Shown: positions 1 to 10,639, numbered from the stretch's first letter. The stretch is 64,000 bases of DNA from Acididesulfobacillus acetoxydans (GCF_902729405.1 NZ_LR746496.1:434001-498000); one strand, 5' to 3'. Made by a program: numbers and translations. The notes: a model not told the origin generated them from the letters alone.

Positions 1-242
1 TTACCCCAGATGACTTTCCGGTTAACCCTCAGATAGTGATTCTCCCCGCAAAAAGCACATTGGTAAGATATATTAAATTGCCGGCGGTCGCTGCTCGCAA
101 GGTCGAGGATAGGGGCGCCGCAGTCACAGGCCAGCCTGATCCTTTCTCTCCCCGCCAGCGCAAAAAGCGACAGAGCCTGAAACTCCAACTGCCCGCAGCG
201 GGGACACTGAATTGCAACCGTTGCATTCGTCGCCAGAATCAT
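1..242 (-). CDS. Zinc-ribbon protein, truncated by window edge
   Basis: Reading the minus strand from an ATG at 242 gives an uninterrupted frame that runs off the left edge (80 codons visible). A good ribosome binding site (AGAGGTGG) lies just upstream. The peptide holds two Cys pairs, CPRC near residue 13 and CDC near residue 40, then CAFC near residue 63, which is the pattern of a small zinc-ribbon protein. It follows the spo0F-like gene on the same strand, about 100 bases downstream. The function is not known; zinc binding is inferred from the cysteine spacing only. Confidence 0.6.
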   Translation of the reverse strand, partial: MILATNATVAIQCPRCGQLEFQALSLFALAGRERIRLACDCGAPILDLASSDRRQFNISYQCAFCGENHYLRVNRKVIWG

Positions 243-345
243 TGACTTCCACCTCTTTCTAGCATATACTTCGGCACTCACTTAAAATTTCCTGCCGACT
301 CGCCGAAATCTGCCAAACGTAGGAGGCGGACCCCCAAGGATTCTG

Positions 346-732
346 TCAGCCGCCCGCCGGGAACTCTTGCCCTTTTCCCCCGAGAATCTCGGCGACCCTG
401 TCACGGAGTTCAAATAGGTCGAACGGCTTCGTCAAATAATGAACGGCCCCCAACTCCCTGGCCTGCTGCATGTTATGTATGTCCCCATAGGCGGTCATCA
501 TCATAACCTGGGCCGATATATTCAAAGACCGAATTTGCCGCAATGTCTCCACCCCGTTCATGCCGGGCATTTTCATATCCATCAGAATTAAATCCGGGCC
601 AAATTCCCTAGCCAACCGGATTGCTTCACTGCCGTTCGCCGCCATCTCCACCTCGTGCCGATCCTCCCGAAACGTCTCGTAGAGGAGCAGCCGCACGCCC
701 AGCTGGTCATCCACTACCAGAACCTTTGCCAA
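346..732 (-). CDS. spo0F: Spo0F-like single-domain response regulator
   Basis: A 128-residue stand-alone receiver domain with no output domain. The acidic pair is D9-D10, the phospho-acceptor is D52 (in LMDMKMPGMNG), the switch threonine is T80 and the conserved lysine is K102 (in TKPF). Stand-alone receivers of this kind pass phosphate from sensor kinases to Spo0B/Spo0A in sporulation phosphorelays. The position near pyrG matches spo0F in Bacillus. The start is a TTG preceded by GGGG. It lies 15 bases after alr on the same strand and is probably cotranscribed. A full phosphorelay in this organism is not shown, so a CheY-like role elsewhere remains possible. Confidence 0.8.
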   Translation of the reverse strand: MAKVLVVDDQLGVRLLLYETFREDRHEVEMAANGSEAIRLAREFGPDLILMDMKMPGMNGVETLRQIRSLNISAQVMMMTAYGDIHNMQQARELGAVHYLTKPFDLFELRDRVAEILGGKGQEFPAGG

Positions 733-747
733 TTTCTGTCATCCCCT

Positions 748-1983
748 TCAGTCCGCAGTATCCGCTTTCCCGTTCATCCCGGCCGGATCATCTCTCAGCA
801 TAGGGTATTCTTGGTCAACTCGGGAAAATCCTTCTTTCAAGCGGCGTTCCGCAAATATTCTTCCCTCACGCAGGTACAGGCGCAAAAGCCGGGGATTCGC
901 CGACGTCCTGCGTAAAGGAAGGCACACCTCATCCCCGGGGCGGCATTCATCCAAGCCCACGTCCAGAATCGTCAGCTGCATGCCGATCTTCCCGGCCACA
1001 CGCACCGTGCGCCCGCACAAACTGACCTTTTCCCGGCCCAGCACTACCCCGAACATGAGGGCCAAATTCTTAACAATAATTTTCAGCAAGTCCACCCAGC
1101 CTTGCGGCACCAGGCGGGGTTCGAGACCGAACCCGTCGGCATACCCCACGGGGATCACCGCCAGCTGGGTCTCTGCCCCGGTCCGGTAAGTGCTCTGATA
1201 GCCAACGCACGTACCTTTAGCCACACGGCGCACACTCAGCACCCGGCATTTCACCGCCCAGGGGTCCCGGAGCGTGACACGCCCGTGAAAACCGGCTCCG
1301 GGCAAATGCCCGACCAAAAGCGTGCCTAAACGGACAAAATCCAGATGCCAGTCGGGAAAGTCCAAAAAAGCCGCACTGTTGCACACATGTTTCCATTGCG
1401 GCCGCACTCCGGCGCTTGCCAAGCGCGCCGTTGCGTCAAGAAAAACCTTGTACTGCCGTTCCGTGTAGGTGCGATCCCGCTGAGCCGCCCGGGCAAAGTG
1501 GGTATAAACCCCCATAACCGCCAGATTTTCGGCCTCCCGCAGTCGGGAAGCGAGCTTTTCCATCTCCGTCGGGGGAAAGCCCGTGCGCCCCATTCCTGTT
1601 TCCAATTTAATATGAATTTCCGCCCGCACTCCCAGTTTGCCGGCGAGAGCATCCAATTCAGCGACGGAGGTTTGATCGGAAATGCTAAGCTGCAAACCCG
1701 AGGAAAGAGCCGCTGTCCATTCGGTACGCATACTCGGCCCTAAGACGAGAATGATCCCTTTGACCCCGTGCTCACGCAACACCAAACCTTCTTCGACCGA
1801 GGTCACGGCAAACGCTTGGCACCCGCATTCCTGCAACACGAGAGCAACCTGAACCGCCCCCAGTCCATAGCCGTCCGCCTTGACCACAGCCATACAGCGC
1901 GACCCGGGCCGCAAAAGTTTAACCGCGGCCCGGTAATTGGCGGCGACTGCGTCAAGGTTCACTTCGATCCATGCCCGCGCCAT
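748..1983 (-). CDS. alr: Alanine racemase
   Basis: PLP enzyme that interconverts L- and D-alanine for peptidoglycan. The 411-residue frame starts with the family N-terminus ARAWIEVNLDAVAANY. The PLP lysine is K35 in AVVKADGYG, and PVGYADGFG is the conserved later segment. I chose the ATG at 1983 because GGAAGG sits nine bases upstream; a GTG at 1992 touches that same site and is less likely. The C-terminal barrel domain appears slightly extended. It lies between the FemAB-type gene and the spo0F-like gene, all on the minus strand, so wall synthesis and sporulation genes are neighbours here. Confidence 0.93.
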   Translation of the reverse strand: MARAWIEVNLDAVAANYRAAVKLLRPGSRCMAVVKADGYGLGAVQVALVLQECGCQAFAVTSVEEGLVLREHGVKGIILVLGPSMRTEWTAALSSGLQLSISDQTSVAELDALAGKLGVRAEIHIKLETGMGRTGFPPTEMEKLASRLREAENLAVMGVYTHFARAAQRDRTYTERQYKVFLDATARLASAGVRPQWKHVCNSAAFLDFPDWHLDFVRLGTLLVGHLPGAGFHGRVTLRDPWAVKCRVLSVRRVAKGTCVGYQSTYRTGAETQLAVIPVGYADGFGLEPRLVPQGWVDLLKIIVKNLALMFGVVLGREKVSLCGRTVRVAGKIGMQLTILDVGLDECRPGDEVCLPLRRTSANPRLLRLYLREGRIFAERRLKEGFSRVDQEYPMLRDDPAGMNGKADTAD

Positions 1984-2085
1984 ATCTTTCACCCTTCCGC
2001 CTCTAAGACAGTTTTCACGTTCCCGGCACCATATCGGTGAACTCGTTCGGCTAAAGCTAAAGATCGCGGCGGTGTCCTGTAGACA

Positions 2086-3234
2086 CTACCGCCGAGCGCG
2101 ACTTAGGCCATTCTTCACCTCGCCGCTCGTTCTCTCCTGCCCACTCTTCCCGGAGCCGCCTCTCCGGCGGCGCAGCCGGCTGATGAGGCCCTTTATGAGA
2201 TCGGAGACGACCGGCTCCAGGTGCCGCCAGAGAAAGTAGACGAATGGCCGGCAGACCAAATCCCACTCCCCGATAAATTCGGTATACTCGCCGTTGAAGC
2301 CTTTCTTAAACCGATAAAGCCCGTAAAGGGGGTTGTCCTCCGTTAAATGCCCGGGGACGCCCCGGAAATCATACATCGTACAGCCCAGAGACTTGGCCCA
2401 GCGGATCATTTCCCATTGGATTAGGTAATTTGGCATCACATTTCTGTGGCTGTTGGAAGACGCCCCATAAATATACCAAGCTTTGTCCCCCAGGGTAAAG
2501 GCTAGGGTTCCCGCCACAACCTGACCTTGGTACTCACCTATGAAAAGTTCCGCCAAGCCAGCCGGTACCAGGGTATCAAACATATCCTCAAAATAAGAAT
2601 AAGCGCGGACGAGAAAACGATCTCTTTCGGTCGTCTCTTTGAGCACACGGTAAAATTCGGGCAAATCCGCCCGTTCCCCGCGTCGGATCTGCACTCCTTT
2701 TTTTTTAGCTAAACGGATATTATAGCGCGTTTTTTGATGCATCCCGGCCAGCAGTTCCTCTTCCTCCGGGGTTATGTCCAGGCGGAATACATATTTTGGC
2801 TGTACCCCCTCAAAACCCTTACCCGTTTCCGCCGAACGGAAACCCCGGCTGCGCAAAAACTGCTCCGGTTCCCGGTCGGAGGAGGGGATATCCGGGTCGA
2901 TTTTCAGAAAGATCGCACCCCTCTTTTTCGCCAACCCTTTAATCGCCCCCAGCACCGCATCGAAGAGTTCCTGATCATGCCAAGTCAGGACGGGGCCGCG
3001 CGGAACATAAAAAATAGGCATTCCCAGCACCGGAAGCTTCCGCTCCAACACCGAAGCGGCCGCTTTAATCTCTCCGCCCTCTTCCAGCAGCAGCCGCCAA
3101 GGCCGCCAGCCCGTACGGCTCTTGATCTCTCCCCATTCCCAGGTCTGCAAAACGTGTCCTTTAGGGTGTTGAGCTAAAAAATCGTCGAAGCGCACCCGTT
3201 CATTTTCATTAATCCATTTTGCGGCATAGGCCAT
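2086..3234 (-). CDS. FemAB/FemX-family peptidoglycan bridge aminoacyltransferase
   Basis: A 382-residue protein of the FemABX family, built from two GNAT-like folds. These enzymes use aminoacyl-tRNA to add amino acids to the peptidoglycan stem or cross-bridge. Visible family features are the N-terminal LQTWEWGEIK, the VPRGPV segment, the basic KTRYNIRLAKKKG stretch, and the C-terminal MYDFRGVPG and GLYRFKKGFNGE. The last 30 residues are very basic (RLRRRRG). The ATG at 3234 has GGAGG upstream. It lies upstream of alr on the same strand, which fits a joint role in wall building. The amino acid added cannot be told from sequence. Confidence 0.85.
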   Translation of the reverse strand: MAYAAKWINENERVRFDDFLAQHPKGHVLQTWEWGEIKSRTGWRPWRLLLEEGGEIKAAASVLERKLPVLGMPIFYVPRGPVLTWHDQELFDAVLGAIKGLAKKRGAIFLKIDPDIPSSDREPEQFLRSRGFRSAETGKGFEGVQPKYVFRLDITPEEEELLAGMHQKTRYNIRLAKKKGVQIRRGERADLPEFYRVLKETTERDRFLVRAYSYFEDMFDTLVPAGLAELFIGEYQGQVVAGTLAFTLGDKAWYIYGASSNSHRNVMPNYLIQWEMIRWAKSLGCTMYDFRGVPGHLTEDNPLYGLYRFKKGFNGEYTEFIGEWDLVCRPFVYFLWRHLEPVVSDLIKGLISRLRRRRGGSGKSGQERTSGEVKNGLSRARR

Positions 3235-3437
3235 GCCCCGAATCCTCCATTCCTGCGGGAAAAACTGTTCCTATCACAAGTCTTGCCTTCATCCCGGTCT
3301 CCCTAGTCCTGCCCCCGCTATTTCCGACCCTTAGAGCCGGTTTCGTCCGCACGGCTATCTTCATCCTGTAAGGGTCGCGGCCCTGATTTCCGGCGCCCAG
3401 GGCTGTTGACGCCCAAATGAAGCGCCTGACACCGGTG

Positions 3438-5173
<1,736 letters not shown>

Positions 5174-5195
5174 ATTATTTTTCCTATTGCTTTGT

Positions 5196-5224
5196 ATTCT
5201 AGCCTTATTCAAAAGACCTGTCAA
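5196..5224 (-). promoter_or_regulatory. SigmaA-type promoter of pyrG
   Basis: The -35 box TTGACA (5219-5224) and -10 box TAGAAT (5196-5201) are 17 bases apart on the minus strand. They precede the leader terminator and pyrG. Transcription should begin near 5189. Confidence 0.8.
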
Positions 5225-5264
5225 GAACCAACCTGCCGCTTCTGTTGCTTCGGCGAGGTCTCCC

Positions 5265-5747
5265 TTACCACCGGCCTTTAGGTCCGCCTCCGTCTTCTTC
5301 CTCCTCATCTTCCTCTTCCGTGTCTTCCTGATCTTCATCCTCCTCATCATCCAAAGCATCTTCCGCCTCGCCCAGATCCCCTTCGCCCTCATAACGATGC
5401 TCCCCGTTTTCCGGATCCTCCCCGTCCGGGAGAGACGTTTTAGCCGTATCTTCATCATCATAAGCAACAGACTTATTCATCAGGGTGATGGAAGGCATAC
5501 GTTTTGAAGTACGAGTGGGAAGCCAAACCTTCAAACCCCATTCCCCTGATCCCGCATAAGCAAAACGGGTGTCAAGGTTTATTTGGGTCAGCATGGCGGA
5601 TATCCGTTCCGGACTCTCGGGCAGTTCCTTTTTCTGCAGAATCAGCCCGATCAAATCCCGATAGTTCATCGGGCGACCGTGGCTTTGCAAAAGTTCATAG
5701 GCAATATCGGTGCCGGAGAGCTTCCCTTGGTCAAAAGATTGCGCCAA
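5265..5747 (-). CDS. rpoE: RNA polymerase delta subunit
   Basis: A 160-residue protein with an N-terminal HARE-HTH domain (about residues 9-75, starting GTDIAYELLQSHGRPMNY) and a C-terminal tail made almost only of Asp and Glu (about residues 110-152). This is the layout of the Firmicute delta factor, which speeds RNA polymerase recycling and sharpens promoter choice. The start is a TTG with AAGGCGGTGG just upstream. It lies between argS and pyrG, the conserved order. A short-unit tandem array fills the gap between argS and this gene. Confidence 0.93.
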   Translation of the reverse strand: MAQSFDQGKLSGTDIAYELLQSHGRPMNYRDLIGLILQKKELPESPERISAMLTQINLDTRFAYAGSGEWGLKVWLPTRTSKRMPSITLMNKSVAYDDEDTAKTSLPDGEDPENGEHRYEGEGDLGEAEDALDDEEDEDQEDTEEEDEEEEDGGGPKGRW

Positions 5748-5769
5748 AATTCCACCGCCTTTCCTTAAA

Positions 5770-5949
5770 TATACACATTAACAAAGCAGAGACCTGCATT
5801 AATAAAGCAGAGGGCTACACTTAACAAAGCAGGGGTCTACATTAACAAAGCAGAGGTTTACACTTAACAAAGCAAAGGTTTACATTAACAAAGCAGAGGT
5901 TTACACTTAACAAAGCAAAGGTTTACATTAACAAAGCAAAGGTTTACAT
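5770..5949. repeat. Tandem array of 21/22-bp units between argS and rpoE
   Basis: About eight copies of a unit close to TACATTAACAAAGCAGAGGTT. Units of 21 bases (TACATTAAC...) and 22 bases (TACACTTAAC...) alternate through the middle of the array. The left units are more diverged, and the last unit overlaps the argS stop codon. The array fills the intergenic space. Since 21 bases is two helical turns, the copies lie nearly on one face of the DNA. Confidence 0.9.
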
Positions 5950-7629
5950 CCGTTCCGGCGCAGACACACCCAAAATCCCCAAAACATTGGCAATGACCTG
6001 TCGGGTTGAGCGAATTAAAGCCAGACGCGCCCTGCGCAAATCCTCTTCCTCGACCAAAACCCTGTGGCTGTTGTAAAACGTGTGAAAAAGCCCGGCCAAA
6101 TCAAGCACATAGCGCGCCAGGCGGTGAGGTTCCAGCAGTCGGGCCGCCAAAGAAATTTCATCGGGAAAATCCGCCATCTTTTTCAAAAGAGCCCGTTCTT
6201 CCTGACTGTCGAGAAGGAGTTCCAATTCCCGCTCGCCGGGAATCCCCGCCTCTGACTCCATTTCGCCGGCCTGGCGCAAAATGCTGCAAAGGCGGGCATA
6301 AGCATACTGGATGTAGTAGACCGGGTTATCAGCGGATTGGGATTTCGCCAAATCCAGATCAAATTCCACGGTGGAATCCGGGTCGCGCAGAATAAAGGTG
6401 AAACGGGCCGCATCCTTGCCCACTTCGTCCATTAATTCGCGCAAGGTGATATACTGACCGGAACGTTTGGACATCCTCACGACTTCGCCGTTCTGGATCA
6501 GACGCACCAACTGCATGAGAATGATCTGCAAGCGTTCCGGAGCAATGCCCAAAGCCGCCATCGCGCCTTTCATCCTTGCCACATGCCCGTGGTGGTCTGC
6601 CCCCCAAATATTGATCACTTGATCAAAGCCGCGTTCAAATTTGTTCCGGTGATAGGCAATGTCCGCCGCAAAGTAGGTCGGTATTCCGTTACTGCGCACA
6701 ACAACCTCATCTTTTTCGTCCCCGAACAAGGTGGACTTCAGCCAAAGGGCCCCCTCTTTCTCGTAGATATAACCCTTTTTCTCCATTTCCTCCATGGTGG
6801 AACGGACGAACCCGGAATCATGCAGGGATTGTTCACTGAACCAAACGTCATACTCCACTCCAAAATCTTTGAGCGTCTCCCTGATCTGCCCCATCTTTTC
6901 CGCCAAGGCGTAGCGTACGAGAAATTCCCGCCTCAACCCCGCATCCATACTTAAATATTTACTACCGTCCCGATCAATCAGCCTTTGAACAGTGTCCAAC
7001 AGATCCTCACCATGGTACCCGCCTTCGGGAATCGGGGCATCCTGTCCCAGAATCTGAAAATAGCGCGCTTCTAAAGAAAGGGCAAAATTGTGAATCTGAT
7101 TGCCGGCATCATTAATGTAAAATTCACGGCTCACCTCATAGCCGGCCATCTCCAACAGAGACGCCAGGCTGTCTCCAAGAGCCGCTCCGCGGGCATTGCC
7201 CATATGGAGGAGCCCTGTCGGATTAGCGCTGACGAATTCCACTTGAACCTTTTCTCCCCGCCCCAGATTCACCCGTCCATAGGCCTTCCCTTCCCGCAAA
7301 ACTTCGGGAATGACACCGCCCAGCCAACGCGGATTAAGCCGGAAGTTAATGAAACCGGGACCGGCAATCTCTGAGGACTCTATCCAAGTATTCTCCGTCT
7401 CCAAATGGCGGATTAAGATTTCGGCGACTTCCCGAGGCGAACGCTTAACCTGCTTGGCGAGAACCATGCCCAGATTTGTGGCCAGGTCCCCGTGCTGACG
7501 TTCACGCGGCTCTTCTAAAACGAAAGAAGGTAATTCCCCGAAATTCAACTCACCTTGAGTCTTAGCTTTCGCAGCCGCTTCCGCCAAATTGCGCTCAATC
7601 TTATGGGCTATCCGTGCATAGAGACTCAT
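5944..7629 (-). CDS. argS: Arginyl-tRNA synthetase
   Basis: Class I synthetase of 561 residues that charges tRNA-Arg. The HIGH-type signature is HMGN in VSANPTGLLHMGNARG, and the KMSKS-type signature is RMSKRSGQY. The N-terminal Arg-tRNA recognition domain and the C-terminal DALR anticodon domain (ending in the helix before SAPERM) are complete. The ATG at 7629 has AAAGGAGGAG upstream. The open frame extends further upstream only by crossing a dispersed repeat, so that part is not coding. It is preceded by DUF1934 and followed by rpoE, as ywiB-argS-rpoE in Bacillus. Confidence 0.97.
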   Translation of the reverse strand: MSLYARIAHKIERNLAEAAAKAKTQGELNFGELPSFVLEEPRERQHGDLATNLGMVLAKQVKRSPREVAEILIRHLETENTWIESSEIAGPGFINFRLNPRWLGGVIPEVLREGKAYGRVNLGRGEKVQVEFVSANPTGLLHMGNARGAALGDSLASLLEMAGYEVSREFYINDAGNQIHNFALSLEARYFQILGQDAPIPEGGYHGEDLLDTVQRLIDRDGSKYLSMDAGLRREFLVRYALAEKMGQIRETLKDFGVEYDVWFSEQSLHDSGFVRSTMEEMEKKGYIYEKEGALWLKSTLFGDEKDEVVVRSNGIPTYFAADIAYHRNKFERGFDQVINIWGADHHGHVARMKGAMAALGIAPERLQIILMQLVRLIQNGEVVRMSKRSGQYITLRELMDEVGKDAARFTFILRDPDSTVEFDLDLAKSQSADNPVYYIQYAYARLCSILRQAGEMESEAGIPGERELELLLDSQEERALLKKMADFPDEISLAARLLEPHRLARYVLDLAGLFHTFYNSHRVLVEEEDLRRARLALIRSTRQVIANVLGILGVSAPERM

Positions 7630-7646
7630 CGAGGAAGCTCCTCCTT

Positions 7647-7836
7647 TATCCAAACGTAAGACTCCCACTTCTACAAGTGGGAGTGGGTCCCACGTACCCC
7701 GCTTCGGTGGGGGTAGACTCCATCCTTCGGCACAAAAGCATAATTTCACGCTCTGTGCCTACGGCGATAGTCTCCACCGGAGACTATCGTCACCGAAGTC
7801 TCGATGTTCAGCGTAAGCCGAACGAGTTCACTACGA
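7647..7836 (+). repeat. Dispersed structured repeat, copy 1
   Basis: Starts with TATCCAAACGTAAGACTCCC and contains four hairpins in order: CTCCCACTT/AAGTGGGAG, CCCCGCTTCGGTGGGG, an 11-bp stem in CGATAGTCTCC/GGAGACTATCG, and GTTCAGC/GCCGAAC. Related copies lie at 30812 and 59237, with a truncated copy at 19911. The right end supplies the last codons and stop of the DUF1934 gene on the other strand. No coding capacity. Confidence 0.85.
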
Positions 7837-8272
7837 TTTCCAGGCCGTTATGGCTCACTAAGGCATCATCTGCAAAAAGATCATATTCTAGACTAATACG
7901 TCCCCCCGCAACTGTCAAGTCATATTCCAATTTGGTTGTCAACACGCTCAGCCAAAGTGTTCCGAAAGACGTGACATATCTCCCCCGGTGCAAAATCCCC
8001 GGCTGAAATTCCTGTTTCAGCTCCGCCTTTCCCATGCGGTTTAAGACAATATGCTTTCCTTCGATGCGGAGGGAAGTTGTGACTCCCGCCATACCGGTGA
8101 CTTCCGATTCGCGGTACAGCAAATAAAAGGCCCCCTGCCGCTCGTAAAACGCACCTGTTGTGACAAATTCCAGCGTATCTTTTTCTCCTTCAGAGAATCC
8201 CTGTGTTCCGACGACTCTAATCAAGACGTTCTTTTTGCCCGCTATCCTCCCGTCCGCATCCGAATTCTCCAC
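7808..8272 (-). CDS. ywiB: DUF1934 (YwiB-like) protein
   Basis: A 154-residue beta-rich protein of the DUF1934 family, a calycin-like barrel of unknown function encoded upstream of argS in many Firmicutes. The family run LRIEGKHIVLNRMG and the ending LEYDLFADDALVSHNGLEI are clear. The start is a GTG at 8272 with AAAGGAGG upstream. The last residues (VNSFGLR) and the stop codon come from the end of a dispersed repeat, so the original C-terminus was probably replaced. The group II intron ends about 80 bases upstream. Confidence 0.85.
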   Translation of the reverse strand: MENSDADGRIAGKKNVLIRVVGTQGFSEGEKDTLEFVTTGAFYERQGAFYLLYRESEVTGMAGVTTSLRIEGKHIVLNRMGKAELKQEFQPGILHRGRYVTSFGTLWLSVLTTKLEYDLTVAGGRISLEYDLFADDALVSHNGLEIVVNSFGLR

Positions 8273-8354
8273 ATGCCCCTCCTTTCCAAGCCCTCTCCCC
8301 GCACCGGGGCCTGCGGGCCCGACTTAGCCAATTCCGGCTGCCGCTTACTAAATA

Positions 8355-10257
8355 ATCGGGTAGGAGGCTGGTCATTAATTGGCCAGCCGACCTCCCACAG
8401 CACCGTACGTACCGTTCGGTATACGGCGCCTCCAAAGTTTACACGTTATTTGGCAGAGTAGCATTGACTAAAACTGGGGTATCCTGCGCGTTCGATGCGT
8501 TTGTTGGATAAGGACATTGTCAAAATGTGGCTATGGGCTACTCGCCAATAGCCCTTTCTTGTGTTTGCCCACATCCATGCTTGCTCCTTCTTGATGCCAA
8601 GCTTCTGCAAGTTCGCGTATCGTGTGCGTACTCTCTTCCATCGTTTCCATGTGACCATCCGAATTCGACTTCGTAGCCATTCGTCCATCTTTCCGAGTAA
8701 CGCTTTGGCGTCTGCCAGTTTAAAGTAATTGGTCCATCCTCGGATGATGTAATTGAGTTTTGCCTTTCTCTCCTCGATTCCCATCCCGTTGCTCCGTCCG
8801 GTGACTTTCCGGATCTTGTCCTTTAGCTTCAGGATGCTTTTCGGGTGGATTCTCAGTCGTCCTCTTCCTTTGTGGATGTAGAAGCCGTATCCCAGATACT
8901 TGACTTTCCTCACGTGTGCCACGCTTGTTTTCTCCTTATTGACTCTGAGGAATAGTTTCCCTTCGATATAAGGAACAATATGGTCTAGCGTTCGCCGGGC
9001 CGCTTTCTCGCTTTTGCAGAAAATCATCATGTCATCCGCGTAGCGTACGAAGCGATGCCCACGCTTTTCTAGCTCGTGGTCACAGACGTTTAGCATGACG
9101 TTTCCAAGTAAGGGACTAAGGGGCCCCCCTTGGGGTACGCCTTCCGGACTTTCTTCAAATAGTCCGTCCACCATAATCCCTGCTCTGAGGAATTTATGGA
9201 TTAGGGATATGACTCGTCCATCTTTGATGGTGTCTGAGAGGATTTGGATGAGTTTGCTTTGGTTGACCGTGTCAAAGTATTTCTCCAAGTCCATGTCCAC
9301 GACGTAGACAAAGCCTTCTGTGATATGCCTTTGACATGCTCTTAGCGCGTCGTGAGCGCTTCGTTGAGGTCGGAACCCATAGCTGTTGTCTGAGAATTGC
9401 CTTTCGAAGATTGGCGAAAGGACCTGGGTTATGGCTTGTTGGATCAGTCTGTCCACGACGGTAGGGATTCCCAGCTTTCTCATTTTCCCGTTCTCTTTGG
9501 GTATTTCTACCCTCCGTACGGGTTTCGGACGGTATTTCCCGTCCCAGAGGGCTTGCAAAAGTTCATCCTTGTGTCCTTTCAGGTAGGGTAGAAGTTCGTC
9601 CACCTGCATACCGTCGATTCCACCCGCGCCTTTGTTCCCCTTCACTCTGTAGTAGGCTCGATTAAGGTTCTCGGCGCTGAGAATTTCCTCTAGCAGTTTC
9701 TCTGTCTGCTCGTCTGTGTTGGTGTTGTCGGTTTTGGTCATCCTGGGTGGCACGCACACTTCTGCATACTCTCTCTGTTCCGCAGATGACCTTTGCAGAT
9801 AGTCTTTAAAGCAAAGTTGTCTGTGTTTTAAATTACCACCTTCGGTAACTTTCATTGACCCACACCTCCTTTGGTTCCGCCCTTCCGTCGGTGTCCGGGA
9901 CACCTCTGTACTATGGCTTCTGCTGACTCCTCACGACAAATCTTGTTTCAACCGGGCTTCTTACTCCGTTTCCACCCGTCCGTGAGGCCTCCCACGGTAA
10001 GACGATTCACTTTCATTCCATGTCCCCGCAACATTTACGCTGACGTGTCCGTGTAGCTTTTGGGCTTCAACTTGTATGGCAGTCTTACCCCACATTTCGC
10101 GCCTAATATTGTTCGTGTTCCTCGGGGCGGAACTTTGCCGCCGGCTTCCTTCAGATTCCATCTCGCAATGGACACCCTTGCCTTGAGCTAATGGTTGGTC
10201 GCTACATACCCCCATAACGGACTTTCACCGTCAAGTTAATCGTCATGCGTGGCGCAC
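8355..10257 (-). mobile_element. Group II intron with reverse transcriptase
   Basis: On the minus strand the element starts GTGCGCCACGC at 10257, the normal group II 5' end. It carries a reverse transcriptase-maturase gene. It ends with a domain V hairpin (GCGCCGTATACC...GGTACGTACGG, about 8400-8440) and a domain VI hairpin with GGTCGGCTGGCC/GACCAGCC, followed by CCTACCCGAT at 8355. About 1.9 kb, apparently full length. Boundaries are from consensus ends only. It lies just upstream of the DUF1934-argS genes. Confidence 0.88.
8446..9855 (-). CDS. ltrA: Group II intron reverse transcriptase/maturase
   Basis: Intron-encoded protein of 469 residues needed for splicing and retrohoming. The catalytic motif is YADD in FVRYADDMMIF; other RT blocks are YRVKGNKGAGGIDGM, YGFRPQRSAHDA, VDMDLEKYFDTVN and GVPQGGPLSPLL. 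A maturase domain X follows (IIRGWTNYFKLADAK), and there is no HNH endonuclease domain after it. The ATG at 9855 has the strong site AAAGGAGG, so I prefer it to an upstream extension. The C-terminus ERAGYPSFSQCY is also found, inverted, in a remnant at 62151. Confidence 0.93.
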   Translation of the reverse strand: MKVTEGGNLKHRQLCFKDYLQRSSAEQREYAEVCVPPRMTKTDNTNTDEQTEKLLEEILSAENLNRAYYRVKGNKGAGGIDGMQVDELLPYLKGHKDELLQALWDGKYRPKPVRRVEIPKENGKMRKLGIPTVVDRLIQQAITQVLSPIFERQFSDNSYGFRPQRSAHDALRACQRHITEGFVYVVDMDLEKYFDTVNQSKLIQILSDTIKDGRVISLIHKFLRAGIMVDGLFEESPEGVPQGGPLSPLLGNVMLNVCDHELEKRGHRFVRYADDMMIFCKSEKAARRTLDHIVPYIEGKLFLRVNKEKTSVAHVRKVKYLGYGFYIHKGRGRLRIHPKSILKLKDKIRKVTGRSNGMGIEERKAKLNYIIRGWTNYFKLADAKALLGKMDEWLRSRIRMVTWKRWKRVRTRYANLQKLGIKKEQAWMWANTRKGYWRVAHSHILTMSLSNKRIERAGYPSFSQCYSAK

Positions 10258-10268
10258 CATTATATAGT

Positions 10269-10296
10269 AGTATAGCAAAAGTCGCGCCGGAAGCAA
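10269..10296 (-). promoter_or_regulatory. Probable promoter of the DUF1934-argS unit
   Basis: TTGCTT (10291-10296) and TATACT (10269-10274) are 16 bases apart on the minus strand. The intron begins about 12 bases downstream of the -10 box, so the transcript would start almost at the intron 5' end. Inference from box match only. Confidence 0.45.
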
Positions 10297-10639
10297 CCGC
10301 CAAGGGAGTTCTGTTCTGAAAGGGCACAACCCGTGGATACCCTGATCACTGATTGTGCCGTCGTCACAGAATTCTCTTCAGAGAGAGCGTTGGAGAGCGC
10401 AAAATCTTTTTTAAAGTGCAATACGACGGACAAACCGGTCCAATAACGCAGACCGGGAGCAGCCTCATGGCCTGCCGCTCCCGGAACCACCCTATCTCGG
10501 CTTGACCGTTGCCAAGCTGTCTTCAGACCCAGAACGGGAAATAATCACGTTTTCCCGGCTGGGCGTGTCCGCGCGGGGCTGCTAAGGAAAGCGGGAGGAG
10601 CACTCCCCCGTTTCCATGGCTGAGTGTATCCGCGCCGAG
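10297..10639. other. Intergenic stretch with hairpins
   Basis: No gene with family features is seen here. The stretch holds a hairpin CCGGGAGC/GCTCCCGG at 10453-10484 and, at 10592-10610, a GC-rich hairpin CGGGGGAGTGCTCCTCCCG reading on the minus strand after ypeB and followed by CTTTCCTT, which may terminate the sleB-ypeB transcript. The T-run is weak. Confidence 0.4.
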
